Numbered from the stretch's first letter, positions 1 through 6,769 are shown. The stretch is 15,672 nucleotides of DNA from an uncultured Lachnospiraceae bacterium (GCA_910586955.1 CAJUMM010000062.1:1-15672), one strand, 5' to 3'. Notes: a model not told the origin generated them from the letters alone. A program made the numbers and translations.

Positions 1-144
1 CCGGGTATGAGTTTAAGGGTTTATCAAAAAAATGTAAGGGCAATCTCCTTTTATCAGAGAGAACAATTTCTGATTCAGTCAGAAAGTATGGATGACGCCG
101 TCAATGAAAAAGAGTTTGTGATGGCTTGGCGGGTAAAAACATAA
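1..144 (+). CDS. GNAT family N-acetyltransferase, C-terminal fragment (5' end outside window)
   Basis: Frame 1 is open from the first base and ends at a TAA at 142-144, giving the last 47 residues of a protein whose start lies upstream. The fragment begins with a beta strand and contains VYQKNVRAISFYQREQF, the typical last part of a GNAT fold: an N-x-x-A-x-x-F-Y helix followed by the closing strands ending in MAWRVKT. In this family the helix lies beside the acetyl-CoA site and the last strands complete the substrate pocket. The acceptor substrate cannot be inferred from this piece. The next gene starts 20 bases downstream on the same strand, so the two are probably cotranscribed. The fragment is too short for an ATG-based ORF call and is supported by the family signature and frame. 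Confidence 0.75.
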   Translation, partial: PGMSLRVYQKNVRAISFYQREQFLIQSESMDDAVNEKEFVMAWRVKT

Positions 145-164
145 AATTGGGAGGGAGGTACAAG

Positions 165-1004
165 ATGGTGAAAGATTCCCTGCGGGAGAGCCTCAGTTAT
201 TGGGGCCTGTGCTGTAAGCTGTTGCTGTCCAAAAAGCAGCTGGATCCGGAATTTGTATCTTTTGGAAGCCATAAGCATCAGTATTTTTTTTATTATGAAC
301 CTCCAAATGCGATAAGCGGTAAGGTGATCCTGTGGGTGCATGGGGGCGGCTGGAATGGGGGAACGCCAAAGATGTTTGATTTTGTGGGGCAGTGTGTGGC
401 AAGAGAAGGTTATCGTTTCATTTCCCTTGGATACAGGCTGGCGCCTAAGTTTAAGTATCCCTGCCAGATAGAAGATGTCTGCACCGGTTATAAGGCGGCA
501 GTTAAGTTCCTGAAGGAAAAAGGAATCGATACCTCAAAGGTGATTGTCTCCGGCCCTTCCGCCGGGGCGCATTTATCCTCTATTCTCTGCTACAGCAGGA
601 AGGTCCAGGAGAAATGGAAGGTTGATGTGTCGGATGTAGCCGGGTTTATCGGAGTGGGAGGGCCGTATAGTTTTTCCGGGAAGCAGTCCTTGGCTGTGAG
701 GATTCTTTTAAACCAGCTGTTTGCCAAAGGTTATGACAGAGTCCAGGGGGAGCCGTGTTTTCTTATGGACAAGAGTACTATTCCTATGCTGCTGATTCAA
801 AGCAGGCACGACGGGTTGATCGGGTATTCCTGTGGGGAACTTTTTTCTGAAAAGGCAAAGAGCCTGGGTAATGCGTGTGAGCTTTATCCGGTTGCGGATA
901 AAAAGAATACCCATTCCTGGTATACGGCGGGAATGTTTCTGGAAACCCGGAAGACGAACCAGGGGCTTAATAAATTTTTCTCCTGGATTGAAAATATACC
1001 CTAG
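165..1004 (+). CDS. Alpha/beta hydrolase (esterase/lipase-like, HGGG type)
   Basis: This is a 279-residue cytoplasmic serine hydrolase of the hormone-sensitive-lipase/BD-FAE-like esterase group, with no signal peptide. H59-G-G-G-W forms the oxyanion hole, G130-P-S-A-G carries the nucleophile S132, D216 in SRHDGL is the likely acid, and H250 in NTHSW is the catalytic histidine. All triad members sit in the expected order and spacing. An in-frame ATG exists at 126, but it overlaps the preceding gene. The ATG at 165 is preceded by GGGAGGGAGG at 149-158 and is preferred. Family members hydrolyse short acyl or aryl esters; the substrate is not predictable here. It follows an acetyltransferase, which suggests a two-gene unit acting on acylated small molecules, but that is only inference. 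Confidence 0.85.
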   Translation: MVKDSLRESLSYWGLCCKLLLSKKQLDPEFVSFGSHKHQYFFYYEPPNAISGKVILWVHGGGWNGGTPKMFDFVGQCVAREGYRFISLGYRLAPKFKYPCQIEDVCTGYKAAVKFLKEKGIDTSKVIVSGPSAGAHLSSILCYSRKVQEKWKVDVSDVAGFIGVGGPYSFSGKQSLAVRILLNQLFAKGYDRVQGEPCFLMDKSTIPMLLIQSRHDGLIGYSCGELFSEKAKSLGNACELYPVADKKNTHSWYTAGMFLETRKTNQGLNKFFSWIENIP

Positions 1005-1033
1005 GCTCAACATGTGAAAAGAGAGATTCCGGA

Positions 1034-1062
1034 TTGTCATTAGGGGGAAAATTCGTTATACT
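1034..1062 (+). promoter_or_regulatory. Sigma-A promoter for the GNAT-membrane fusion operon
   Basis: TTGTCA at 1034-1039 and TATACT at 1057-1062 are separated by exactly 17 bases, close to the sigma-A consensus. The expected start of transcription is near 1069. The element lies in the 122-base gap after the hydrolase and faces the three genes at 1127-3456. A 30-base block here (1033-1062) matches 14107-14136 at 29 of 30 positions, including the spacer. Confidence 0.75.
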
Positions 1063-1126
1063 GGAGGAGGTATGAAAAATCACACTTTGCATGCCAGGGA
1101 AAAAGCGGCGTTCGGATGGGGAGAGT

Positions 1127-2176
1127 ATGGAGCTTTCTGAAGTTATAATAAGGGAAATGCGGGACGGGGAGCAGAAGCAGATACGGAAAATTGCCAGGAG
1201 AGCCTTTCAGGTTGTGGAAGGGCTTTTCGTAGGTACTCCCAAAAAGGCAATGGCGGCAGAATGGGAGGGCAGGCTGATAGGCGGCATCCTATATCAGGAT
1301 TTGAGTGCCGGGAAGAAAAAGACGGCCTACATTGACGAGGCTTTTGTAGCTCCGGAATATCAGGGGCTGGGCGTAGGAAAAAAGCTGTATACGGAAACCT
1401 TCGCACATTTGTGGGAACAGGGCTACGAGGTGTTGACCGCATTGGTGAAAGACGACAATGTGGGTTCCTGGAAGCTGTTTTTGGACAATCGGTTTCAAAG
1501 GGTGAGCCTTGGGGAAATCATCCGGGAGATTGGAGTTGCAGGGCTTATCAAGCATTATTTAAAGACGCCCTTGGGGATTGCCGTGGGGATGGATTTTTAT
1601 ATGTCCGGCAGGAGTAATCAGGTGACAGGGAAAGGGAATGGGACGTTGGAGTTTTTGGCCTTTTTCCTGGCAAATACGATTCTGCTTTTTCCTATCTGGA
1701 TCCGGCTTTTGTGCAAGGATTCCGGTGGGTTCCTGTGGAATTTTCCGGCGTACCTTACCATTTTGCTGCTGTTTGTGTTAAGCCGCTATGCGGGGATGAA
1801 AATAGCAGGCAGCCAAGGCAAATTCCGGTTCAACAATGGGGGGAGTTTGCTGCTGCCTCTGTTAAGCTTGTTCGGAAATCCGTTCCTTATGAATGCAAAC
1901 TGGTATCCCCAGGAGTATGAGGATACGGAAAGCTTTCGAAGGAAGCTGGCCATACCGGAAGTGGTTAAATGGCTGGTTTTTATAGGTCTGCCCTTTCTAA
2001 AGCTGGTGCAGAGTCCTTATGCCCAGGCTGTGGGGCAGTGGGCTGCCGTATATCTGGTGTTTATGCTCATTCCGCTGTATCCCTTTGAGGGATTTGGCGG
2101 AGGAAGAATTTATCGTTATCATAAAAAGCTGTGGTTTGCCATGTGCGTGATTACCATAGCGGAACTGTTTGCATAA
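1127..2176 (+). CDS. GNAT acetyltransferase fused to a polytopic membrane domain resembling a site-2 protease without HExxH
   Basis: This is a 349-residue two-domain protein. Residues 1-155 are a GNAT acetyltransferase with the acetyl-CoA loop VAPEYQGLGVGKKLY at 74-88 and the N-x-x-S-W-K-L-F helix near 111-118. Residues 173-349 contain about five hydrophobic segments (approx. 174-195, 205-222, 239-255, 279-294, 303-318) and end in IPLYPFEGFGGGRIYRYHK. That ending resembles the second motif (NLLPxPPLDGxR) of M50/site-2 proteases. The expected HExxH position in the second membrane segment reads LSRYAG, so metalloprotease activity is unlikely. ATGs at 1091 and 1127 are both in frame. I choose 1127 because GGGGAG precedes it and the GNAT fold begins right after it; 1091 has no ribosome site. 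It probably acetylates a membrane-associated or cell-surface substrate (inference). The next gene starts 14 bases later. Confidence 0.75.
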   Translation: MELSEVIIREMRDGEQKQIRKIARRAFQVVEGLFVGTPKKAMAAEWEGRLIGGILYQDLSAGKKKTAYIDEAFVAPEYQGLGVGKKLYTETFAHLWEQGYEVLTALVKDDNVGSWKLFLDNRFQRVSLGEIIREIGVAGLIKHYLKTPLGIAVGMDFYMSGRSNQVTGKGNGTLEFLAFFLANTILLFPIWIRLLCKDSGGFLWNFPAYLTILLLFVLSRYAGMKIAGSQGKFRFNNGGSLLLPLLSLFGNPFLMNANWYPQEYEDTESFRRKLAIPEVVKWLVFIGLPFLKLVQSPYAQAVGQWAAVYLVFMLIPLYPFEGFGGGRIYRYHKKLWFAMCVITIAELFA

Positions 2177-2190
2177 AGGGAGCGCATAAA

Positions 2191-2874
2191 ATGAAGCTTC
2201 ATCTGGAAAAAGCATCGGAATCCTATGTGGTGGGTGTTCTGCTGGCCATTGCAGGCGGGTACCTGGATGTATATACCTATATCTGCCGGGGCGGCGTCTT
2301 TGCCAATGCCCAGACGGGCAATATTGTTTTGCTGGGTATCAATCTGGCGGATCGGAACTGGTCCAAGCTTTTGCTTTATATGTACCCGATCCTGGCTTTT
2401 ATGGCCGGAATCCTGGTGACGGAGTTTGTGAGGAGGAAATTCCGCTACAATCCGGGGCTTCACTGGAGACAGATTGTCATTGTTCTGGAGTTTTTGGTGC
2501 TGTGGATCATCGCATTCACGCCTTCCGGGGCTTATGATGATGTGGTGAACTCGGCGGTATCTTTCGTCTGTTCCATGCAGGTAGAAAGCTTCCGGCGGTT
2601 TAACGGAAGCGCCTACGCCACCACCATGTGTACGGGGAATTTGAGGAGTGCCACGGAGCAGCTGTTCTACTACAATATCAACAAGGATCAGGAAGCCCGG
2701 AGGAAAAGCCTGCAGTATTACGGCATCATTCTCTTCTTTATCCTGGGTGCCGTTATAGGGACAGCCCTGACCAGGGCTTTTTTGGAGCGGTCGGTGCTGA
2801 TTGTGTGCCTCCTGCTTTTGATGGTGTTTGTCATTATGTTTATTCCTCCGGTGGAACCGGAGAAGGCAGATTAA
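2191..2874 (+). CDS. DUF1275 / YoaK family membrane protein
   Basis: This is a 227-residue integral membrane protein with about six hydrophobic helices. The N-terminal family signature is clear: AGGYLDVYTYICRGGVFAN followed by AQTGNIVLLG (residues 21-49). A second copy-like motif, MCTGNLRS, lies around residues 150-157 and is also typical of DUF1275. Family members are widespread in bacteria and their biochemical role is not established. The start at 2191 has AAGGGAG eight bases upstream. An in-frame ATG at 2131 would lie inside the previous gene and is rejected. It follows the GNAT fusion by 14 bases and precedes the lipoprotein gene by 21 bases, so the three probably form one transcript. 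I can assign the family with confidence but not the function. Confidence 0.85.
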   Translation: MKLHLEKASESYVVGVLLAIAGGYLDVYTYICRGGVFANAQTGNIVLLGINLADRNWSKLLLYMYPILAFMAGILVTEFVRRKFRYNPGLHWRQIVIVLEFLVLWIIAFTPSGAYDDVVNSAVSFVCSMQVESFRRFNGSAYATTMCTGNLRSATEQLFYYNINKDQEARRKSLQYYGIILFFILGAVIGTALTRAFLERSVLIVCLLLLMVFVIMFIPPVEPEKAD

Positions 2875-2895
2875 ATACTGCGGAAAGGATATAAA

Positions 2896-3456
2896 ATGAA
2901 GAATCAGATGAGATGGTTATTATGCACGGTACTTGTAGTTCTCCTGTTGGGAGGCTGCGGGAAGTCCGAAGGTTCCGGGAAAGAGAACCCTTCCGGGGAA
3001 CAGGAAAAGGGAGAGACGGCAACTTTGTATATCGGTACCCGGGCCGGGGGATTTGCCGAATATCCCTTTGCCTATGAAGGGGTTCTGACGCCGGAGCTTT
3101 TGATCCAGGGGATCGGAGAATTGACCGGATGGAATTTGACGCTTGCGGATCAGGTTTTTACCGGGAAAGGCGGCATGAGCATCTGCCTGTCCGGGGAATC
3201 CGCCTTGTTTACCGGACCTCCGGATCCCCAGAAAGAGGAGTTCCATATGTTCGACGGGGCGCAGCTTGCGGAGACGATTCTGGACAGTATTGAGAAGACC
3301 TTGCAGGAAGGATTTACCGGGGAGGGCGGCAATCCCGACGCATTGGATATCTATTATTTCATGGAGGGGGAACAGCCCCTGGAGCTTCCGGTGCTGGGGC
3401 TTAAGTGGCCTTTGGATCAGCCTTATGACTGGGCTGGGGCGGAGAAGGTGGAATAG
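2896..3456 (+). CDS. Small secreted lipoprotein, possibly GerMN-like
   Basis: The 186-residue product starts with a short basic N-terminus, a hydrophobic stretch, and the lipobox LLGGC. Lipid attachment is predicted at C21, placing the mature protein on the outer face of the membrane. A Gly/Ser/Glu-rich linker (residues 22-40) precedes a single globular region. ATLYIG, LTPELLIQGIGELTGW, ALFTGPPDPQ and AETILDSIEKTLQEGF recall the alternating strand/helix layout of GerMN-like domains, but the match is weak and tentative. The ribosome site GGAAAGGAT at 2882-2890 supports this start. It is the last gene of the operon from 1127. Its TAG at 3454-3456 lies just before the terminator hairpin. Its role is unknown; similar lipoproteins are found in Lachnospiraceae, judging from recall and not a search. 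Confidence 0.7.
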   Translation: MKNQMRWLLCTVLVVLLLGGCGKSEGSGKENPSGEQEKGETATLYIGTRAGGFAEYPFAYEGVLTPELLIQGIGELTGWNLTLADQVFTGKGGMSICLSGESALFTGPPDPQKEEFHMFDGAQLAETILDSIEKTLQEGFTGEGGNPDALDIYYFMEGEQPLELPVLGLKWPLDQPYDWAGAEKVE

Positions 3457-3459
3457 AAA

Positions 3460-3499
3460 AAACCCGGAGGTTTTTTATTTGATTAAAACCTCCGGGTTT
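3460..3499. terminator. Bidirectional rho-independent terminator between convergent genes
   Basis: A perfect 15-bp stem is formed by 3460-3474 (core CCCGGAGG) and 3485-3499 (core CCTCCGGG) around a 10-base loop. On the plus strand the right arm runs into TTTATTTTG. On the minus strand the transcript ends in the A-rich/T-rich mirror TTTCTATTC. It serves the lipoprotein operon from the left and the LacI-PfkB gene from the right. The left gene stops at 3456. The right gene's stop codon (3475-3477 read on the minus strand) lies within the loop, so the last residues of that protein (NPEVLIK) are encoded by the hairpin itself. Confidence 0.9.
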
Positions 3500-5361
3500 A
3501 TTTTGTTAATGTAGATTTCCAGGGAAGTCCGGTCAATGAGGGAGGGGATGATACCCTGCCTGGAAATGCAGAAACCGGCGGCGTAGTTGGCGATTTCCAC
3601 AGATTTTTCTATGGAGTATCCATAGAGAAGATAGGAAGCCAGGGCACTGATAAAGGCATCGGACCCTCCGGTGCTGTCGATAAGTTCGAAATGGTTGGGC
3701 GGGTAGTACTTTACGGAGTCCGCCGTTTTTAGATAGCACCCGTTAGTCCAGGAAGTGATAATAATGTTTGGGATCCCCATTTGGGAGAAGAAAGAAAGCT
3801 GGCTGTCGGTATCGGAGATTCCTCCGGTCAGTATGGAAGCCTCCACTGTATTGGGGACCAGGATATCAATTTTATCTCTCCGGAGCTTGTCCAGAGTCTT
3901 CAGATGGACGGGTTTTAAAATGGTGACGCAGTCGTTTTCCTTGGCAATTTCCAGGGAGCGGTTTACGGCTTCCAGAGGGATTTCCGTAGATACAATAAAA
4001 TAACGGGTATGTTCAAATACCTGTTTGACTTTTTCGATGTAGGCTTCATCGATGGCCATATTGGCTCCGTCCAGAATGGAACGGGCGTTGGCGCCGTCCG
4101 GCTGGATGTAGATGAAGGCTTTTCCTGTGCTGTAAGTCTTGTCTCTGGTCAGAGCAGACAAATCCACATGATTTTCATTTAAAACCGAATAGATCATATC
4201 CGATTCCGGATCATTTCCGATCTTCCCAATGATGGAGACATTGTGATGGAACCGGGAGACACCCACTGCGTGGTTCGCACCCTTTCCTCCAGGGGAAACG
4301 GAGTAACTGGTAGTGTGAGAGGAGATGCTGGGTGCCGGGAAATGCTGGATATTAAAAATGGTATCAATGTTGATGGAACCTAGGACCACGATCTTTTCAT
4401 CCCGCAGGGTGTGGGGGACATCGATGGTCACAGGGGTGACCGGATAGGCATAAGCAGAGTTCTCAAGAGTCCGGCAGTCATTTTCTGACAGGGATACGGC
4501 CAGCTCTCCAATCCGGCAGGCAAATTCTCCTTCCGGCAGGGAGACGGAAGAGATAAGCTGATTCTCTTCTGCCTGCCCGGCAGCCAGAATGGAGAGATAA
4601 AAGGGAATCCGATATCCCCTGGAGTGAAATTCCTGATAAATTTTGGTCCCCAGGGAGATACTGTCTGTAAAGACGGCGGTAATCTGATTTGCTTTGATAA
4701 AGTTAAGGCAGTCTTCTCCCGTATACCGGTGAAAAAGTTTTTCGTGAAAAAACAAGGCATGATCCAGCATGCACTGGCGGAATCCATTCATAAGGGAGAC
4801 GTGGAAAAAGGAATCCCCCTTCCCTTCGTAAAAAAACGCAATATTTCGGTGCCTGGCCTGGATAAGGCGGGAGATTCCCTGATAGGCAAGTTCCTCCGGA
4901 TCAAGGTGAAGGGAGTCTTTCGTCAAATGCCCCAGAAGAAGATATTTAATGCCGAATTTATCCAGTTCCCGCTGGCAGGAGAGGCTCTCCTCACATAGAG
5001 GCTTCCAGATCAAGATGTCAGGACTGTGGGAACAGAGGTAGGAAATGTTTTTCCGCTCCGTTTCCTGGGAGCCGGAGCTGTTTAAGATCAGCAGATGATA
5101 GCCAAAGGATTCCAGACATTCCGACAGACGACTGATAAAGACAGAATGTCCCTTTTTTAAATGGATCAAAAGACCGGCGGTAAAGGTCTTTCCGGTATTG
5201 GTATTTTTGATTTTCGCATAGGGGGTATAATTGTATTCTTTTACGATAGCCAGTACTTTTTCTTTGGTGGCCGGGCGGATATGCTCGTCCTTGCCGTTGA
5301 CGATTTTAGAAACGGTGGATACGGATACCCCTGCAATTTTTGCAATATCTTTGATATTCAT
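3475..5361 (-). CDS. LacI-family transcription regulator fused to a PfkB/ribokinase-like domain
   Basis: This is a 628-residue fusion, about twice the length of a normal LacI regulator. Residues 1-50 are a LacI helix-turn-helix (IKDIAKIAGVSVSTVSKIVNG). Residues about 60-315 resemble the periplasmic-binding-like ligand/dimer domain. Residues about 322-620 are a full ribokinase-like fold with LGSINIDTI, the substrate motif SPGGKGANHAVG (356-367), PNTVEA (503-508) and DSTGGSDAF (562-570). The catalytic-base position D568 is kept. However, the anion-hole GAGD is GGSD, and the usual G-x-x-G loop before it reads SWTNG, so ATP use may be weak or lost. AAGG lies about five bases before the ATG. It is transcribed divergently from the operon at 5491, and a palindromic operator lies between them. 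It is most likely the local repressor, with the kinase-like part acting as sensor or as a moonlighting enzyme (inference). Confidence 0.9.
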   Translation of the reverse strand: MNIKDIAKIAGVSVSTVSKIVNGKDEHIRPATKEKVLAIVKEYNYTPYAKIKNTNTGKTFTAGLLIHLKKGHSVFISRLSECLESFGYHLLILNSSGSQETERKNISYLCSHSPDILIWKPLCEESLSCQRELDKFGIKYLLLGHLTKDSLHLDPEELAYQGISRLIQARHRNIAFFYEGKGDSFFHVSLMNGFRQCMLDHALFFHEKLFHRYTGEDCLNFIKANQITAVFTDSISLGTKIYQEFHSRGYRIPFYLSILAAGQAEENQLISSVSLPEGEFACRIGELAVSLSENDCRTLENSAYAYPVTPVTIDVPHTLRDEKIVVLGSINIDTIFNIQHFPAPSISSHTTSYSVSPGGKGANHAVGVSRFHHNVSIIGKIGNDPESDMIYSVLNENHVDLSALTRDKTYSTGKAFIYIQPDGANARSILDGANMAIDEAYIEKVKQVFEHTRYFIVSTEIPLEAVNRSLEIAKENDCVTILKPVHLKTLDKLRRDKIDILVPNTVEASILTGGISDTDSQLSFFSQMGIPNIIITSWTNGCYLKTADSVKYYPPNHFELIDSTGGSDAFISALASYLLYGYSIEKSVEIANYAAGFCISRQGIIPSLIDRTSLEIYINKINPEVLIK

Positions 5362-5393
5362 AATAACCTTGCCTTAAATTTTAGTTTTTGATA

Positions 5394-5422
5394 TTGACAT
5401 ATTATCACAGGCATGATATAAA
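5394..5422 (+). promoter_or_regulatory. Sigma-A promoter of the transporter/catabolic operon
   Basis: TTGACA at 5394-5399 is a perfect -35 box, followed after exactly 17 bases by TATAAA at 5417-5422. Transcription should begin near 5429, giving a leader of about 60 bases before the ATG at 5491. The start site coincides with the left edge of the palindrome at 5429-5457, the position expected for LacI-type repression. Confidence 0.75.
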
Positions 5423-5427
5423 GTAAA
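5399..5427 (-). promoter_or_regulatory. Candidate promoter of the LacI-PfkB regulator gene
   Basis: Read on the minus strand, TTTACT (plus coordinates 5422-5427) and TAATAT (5399-5404) are separated by 17 bases and face the regulator gene. This element overlaps the rightward promoter at 5394-5422 almost completely, so polymerase could not use both at once. The -35 box abuts the palindrome at 5429-5457, which would allow autoregulation. The boxes are less close to consensus than those of the rightward promoter. Confidence 0.45.
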
Positions 5428-5428
5428 T

Positions 5429-5457
5429 ATGAAAACTGTTTCAGAAAATGTTTTCAT
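5429..5457. promoter_or_regulatory. 29-bp near-perfect palindrome, likely operator for the divergent LacI-type regulator
   Basis: The dyad is centred on A5443. Its outer arms are ATGAAAAC (5429-5436) and GTTTTCAT (5450-5457), and its inner arms are TTTC (5439-5442) and GAAA (5444-5447). Twelve of 14 base pairs match. It can also be read as two abutting 14-mers, TGAAAACTGTTTCA and AGAAAATGTTTTCA, each resembling a LacI/CcpA-type half-palindromic site. It covers the predicted +1 of the operon and touches the regulator's -35 box, so binding could control both directions. The cognate protein is inferred from position only. CcpA is an alternative because the first 14-mer is one base from a cre-like consensus. 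Confidence 0.65.
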
Positions 5458-5490
5458 CATGCAATATACATAAAAGAAAGGGGAAGAAGT

Positions 5491-6702
5491 ATGAAAAAGA
5501 GAAGTGTAGCATGGATGATGGTGGTTGCGGTAACTCTTCTGTCGGCCTGTGCAGGCAAACAGGAGCAGGCACCGGCTGCTCCAAAGGTTCAGGAGGAAGA
5601 GACGGAGACAGAAAAAGAGGCGGAACCGGCAGAAGGAGAGACTGTGAGAATCGGAGTGACTACGGCTCTCACGGGCCCGTCGCCCTTAAACGGACAGAGA
5701 ACCAGGGAAGGCGTTACCATGGCTCAGGAGGAGATCAACGCCCAGGGGGGTATCGGCGGGAAAACCTTGGAGATTGTGATAGAAGACGACGGAGCTACTA
5801 CAAGCGGAACCATGAATTCCGTCAATAAGCTGCTGTCCTCGGATATTTTGGCTTTGATTGGGCCTCATATGTCCTCCAACGTGCTGGCGGTACAGGAGCA
5901 GCTAAAAGAAAACGGCATGGCATTTCTGGCGGGAGGCTCCTCCCCGGGACTGACGGAGTTGGGAAATGAATTTTTATTCCGGGTACGTCCTTCGGACTCC
6001 CTTGCCTGCAAGATTGCTGTGAAATACCTTCTGGATGAGGTGGGAGCACAGAAGATCGGAATGATTTACGACACGGATAACTGGGCTACCTCGGCGAAAG
6101 AGGTGGTGGAAGCGGAGCTGGGGGCAAAAAATATAGAATTTATCTGCGAAGGCTATAATACCGGGGACAAGGATATGACCGGACAGCTTGCGAAGCTTAA
6201 GAATGCCGGTATGGATGCCCTGATTGTATGGGGGCATGATGCGGAGATTGCCATCATTGCCAAGCAGATCAAAGAGGTGGGGATTGAGGTTCCTATTATG
6301 GGTTCTGCGGGTTTTGCCATGAGCACGGTTCTGGATCTGATTGATCCGGAGGTATCTGCCGGCATACTGACAGTCAGTGAATTTACGCCTTATTCGGAAG
6401 AGGAAGGAATTCAGGAATTTGTGAAAAAGTATCAGGAAAAGTACGGAAGCGATCCGGATTTGTATTCGGCGGCCTACTATGACTGTATTTATCTTCTGAA
6501 AGATGCCATTGAGAGGGCGGGAAGCACGGATGCGGATGCCATCCGGGCAGCTTTGGCAGAGACGAAGGACTTGAAGGGAGTTATGAGTACCATGACCGCT
6601 TCCGAAACCGGTGAAATGATCCACGAGATGAGTATCTGCGAGGTACGGGACGGGAAGGCCTATGTGATTCAGAAGGTGTATGAGGACGGCTACGAGCCCT
6701 GA
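5491..6702 (+). CDS. ABC transporter substrate-binding lipoprotein, LivK/branched-chain amino acid type
   Basis: The 403-residue precursor has a signal with lipobox LLSAC (lipid at C20), then an acidic, low-complexity linker (residues about 22-48), then a type I periplasmic-binding fold starting at VRIGVTTALTGPSPLNGQ. Family landmarks are AQEEINAQGGIGGKTLEIV, ALIGPHMSSNVLAVQEQL, FLAGGSSPGLTELG, and a hinge-side RVRPSD. It would be tethered outside the membrane and deliver a solute to the LivH/LivM channel. Family members bind branched-chain amino acids, but also amides, urea, aromatic acids and other solutes. The catabolic genes downstream point to a glycoside or sugar-acid-like ligand here (inference). 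AGGGGAAG lies seven bases before the ATG. It is the first gene of the operon, followed by a 104-base gap holding a hairpin. Confidence 0.9.
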   Translation: MKKRSVAWMMVVAVTLLSACAGKQEQAPAAPKVQEEETETEKEAEPAEGETVRIGVTTALTGPSPLNGQRTREGVTMAQEEINAQGGIGGKTLEIVIEDDGATTSGTMNSVNKLLSSDILALIGPHMSSNVLAVQEQLKENGMAFLAGGSSPGLTELGNEFLFRVRPSDSLACKIAVKYLLDEVGAQKIGMIYDTDNWATSAKEVVEAELGAKNIEFICEGYNTGDKDMTGQLAKLKNAGMDALIVWGHDAEIAIIAKQIKEVGIEVPIMGSAGFAMSTVLDLIDPEVSAGILTVSEFTPYSEEEGIQEFVKKYQEKYGSDPDLYSAAYYDCIYLLKDAIERAGSTDADAIRAALAETKDLKGVMSTMTASETGEMIHEMSICEVRDGKAYVIQKVYEDGYEP

Positions 6703-6746
6703 TTGGACCGGAGGGACGCCTTGAGCCTGCAGAGGAAAGAGAGGAT

Positions 6747-6769
6747 GGCTGCCGCATGGAGCGGCGGCC
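6747..6769 (+). terminator. Intercistronic hairpin after the binding-protein gene (attenuator or mRNA-stabilising stem)
   Basis: GGCTGCCGC (6747-6755) pairs with GCGGCGGCC (6761-6769), a 9-bp stem with one G-U pair and a 5-base loop, followed by CCTTTAAAAAT. The downstream tract is poor in U, so full termination is unlikely. Such stems between a binding-protein gene and its permease genes commonly keep the binding protein more abundant, either by partial termination or by protecting the 3' end. This is inferred from position and fold. Confidence 0.5.

Noticed and set aside
1091..1126. Upstream ATG start for the GNAT-fusion gene, adding 12 residues
   Set aside because: No ribosome site precedes it and the added residues are not part of a GNAT fold; 1127 has GGGGAG and begins the first strand.
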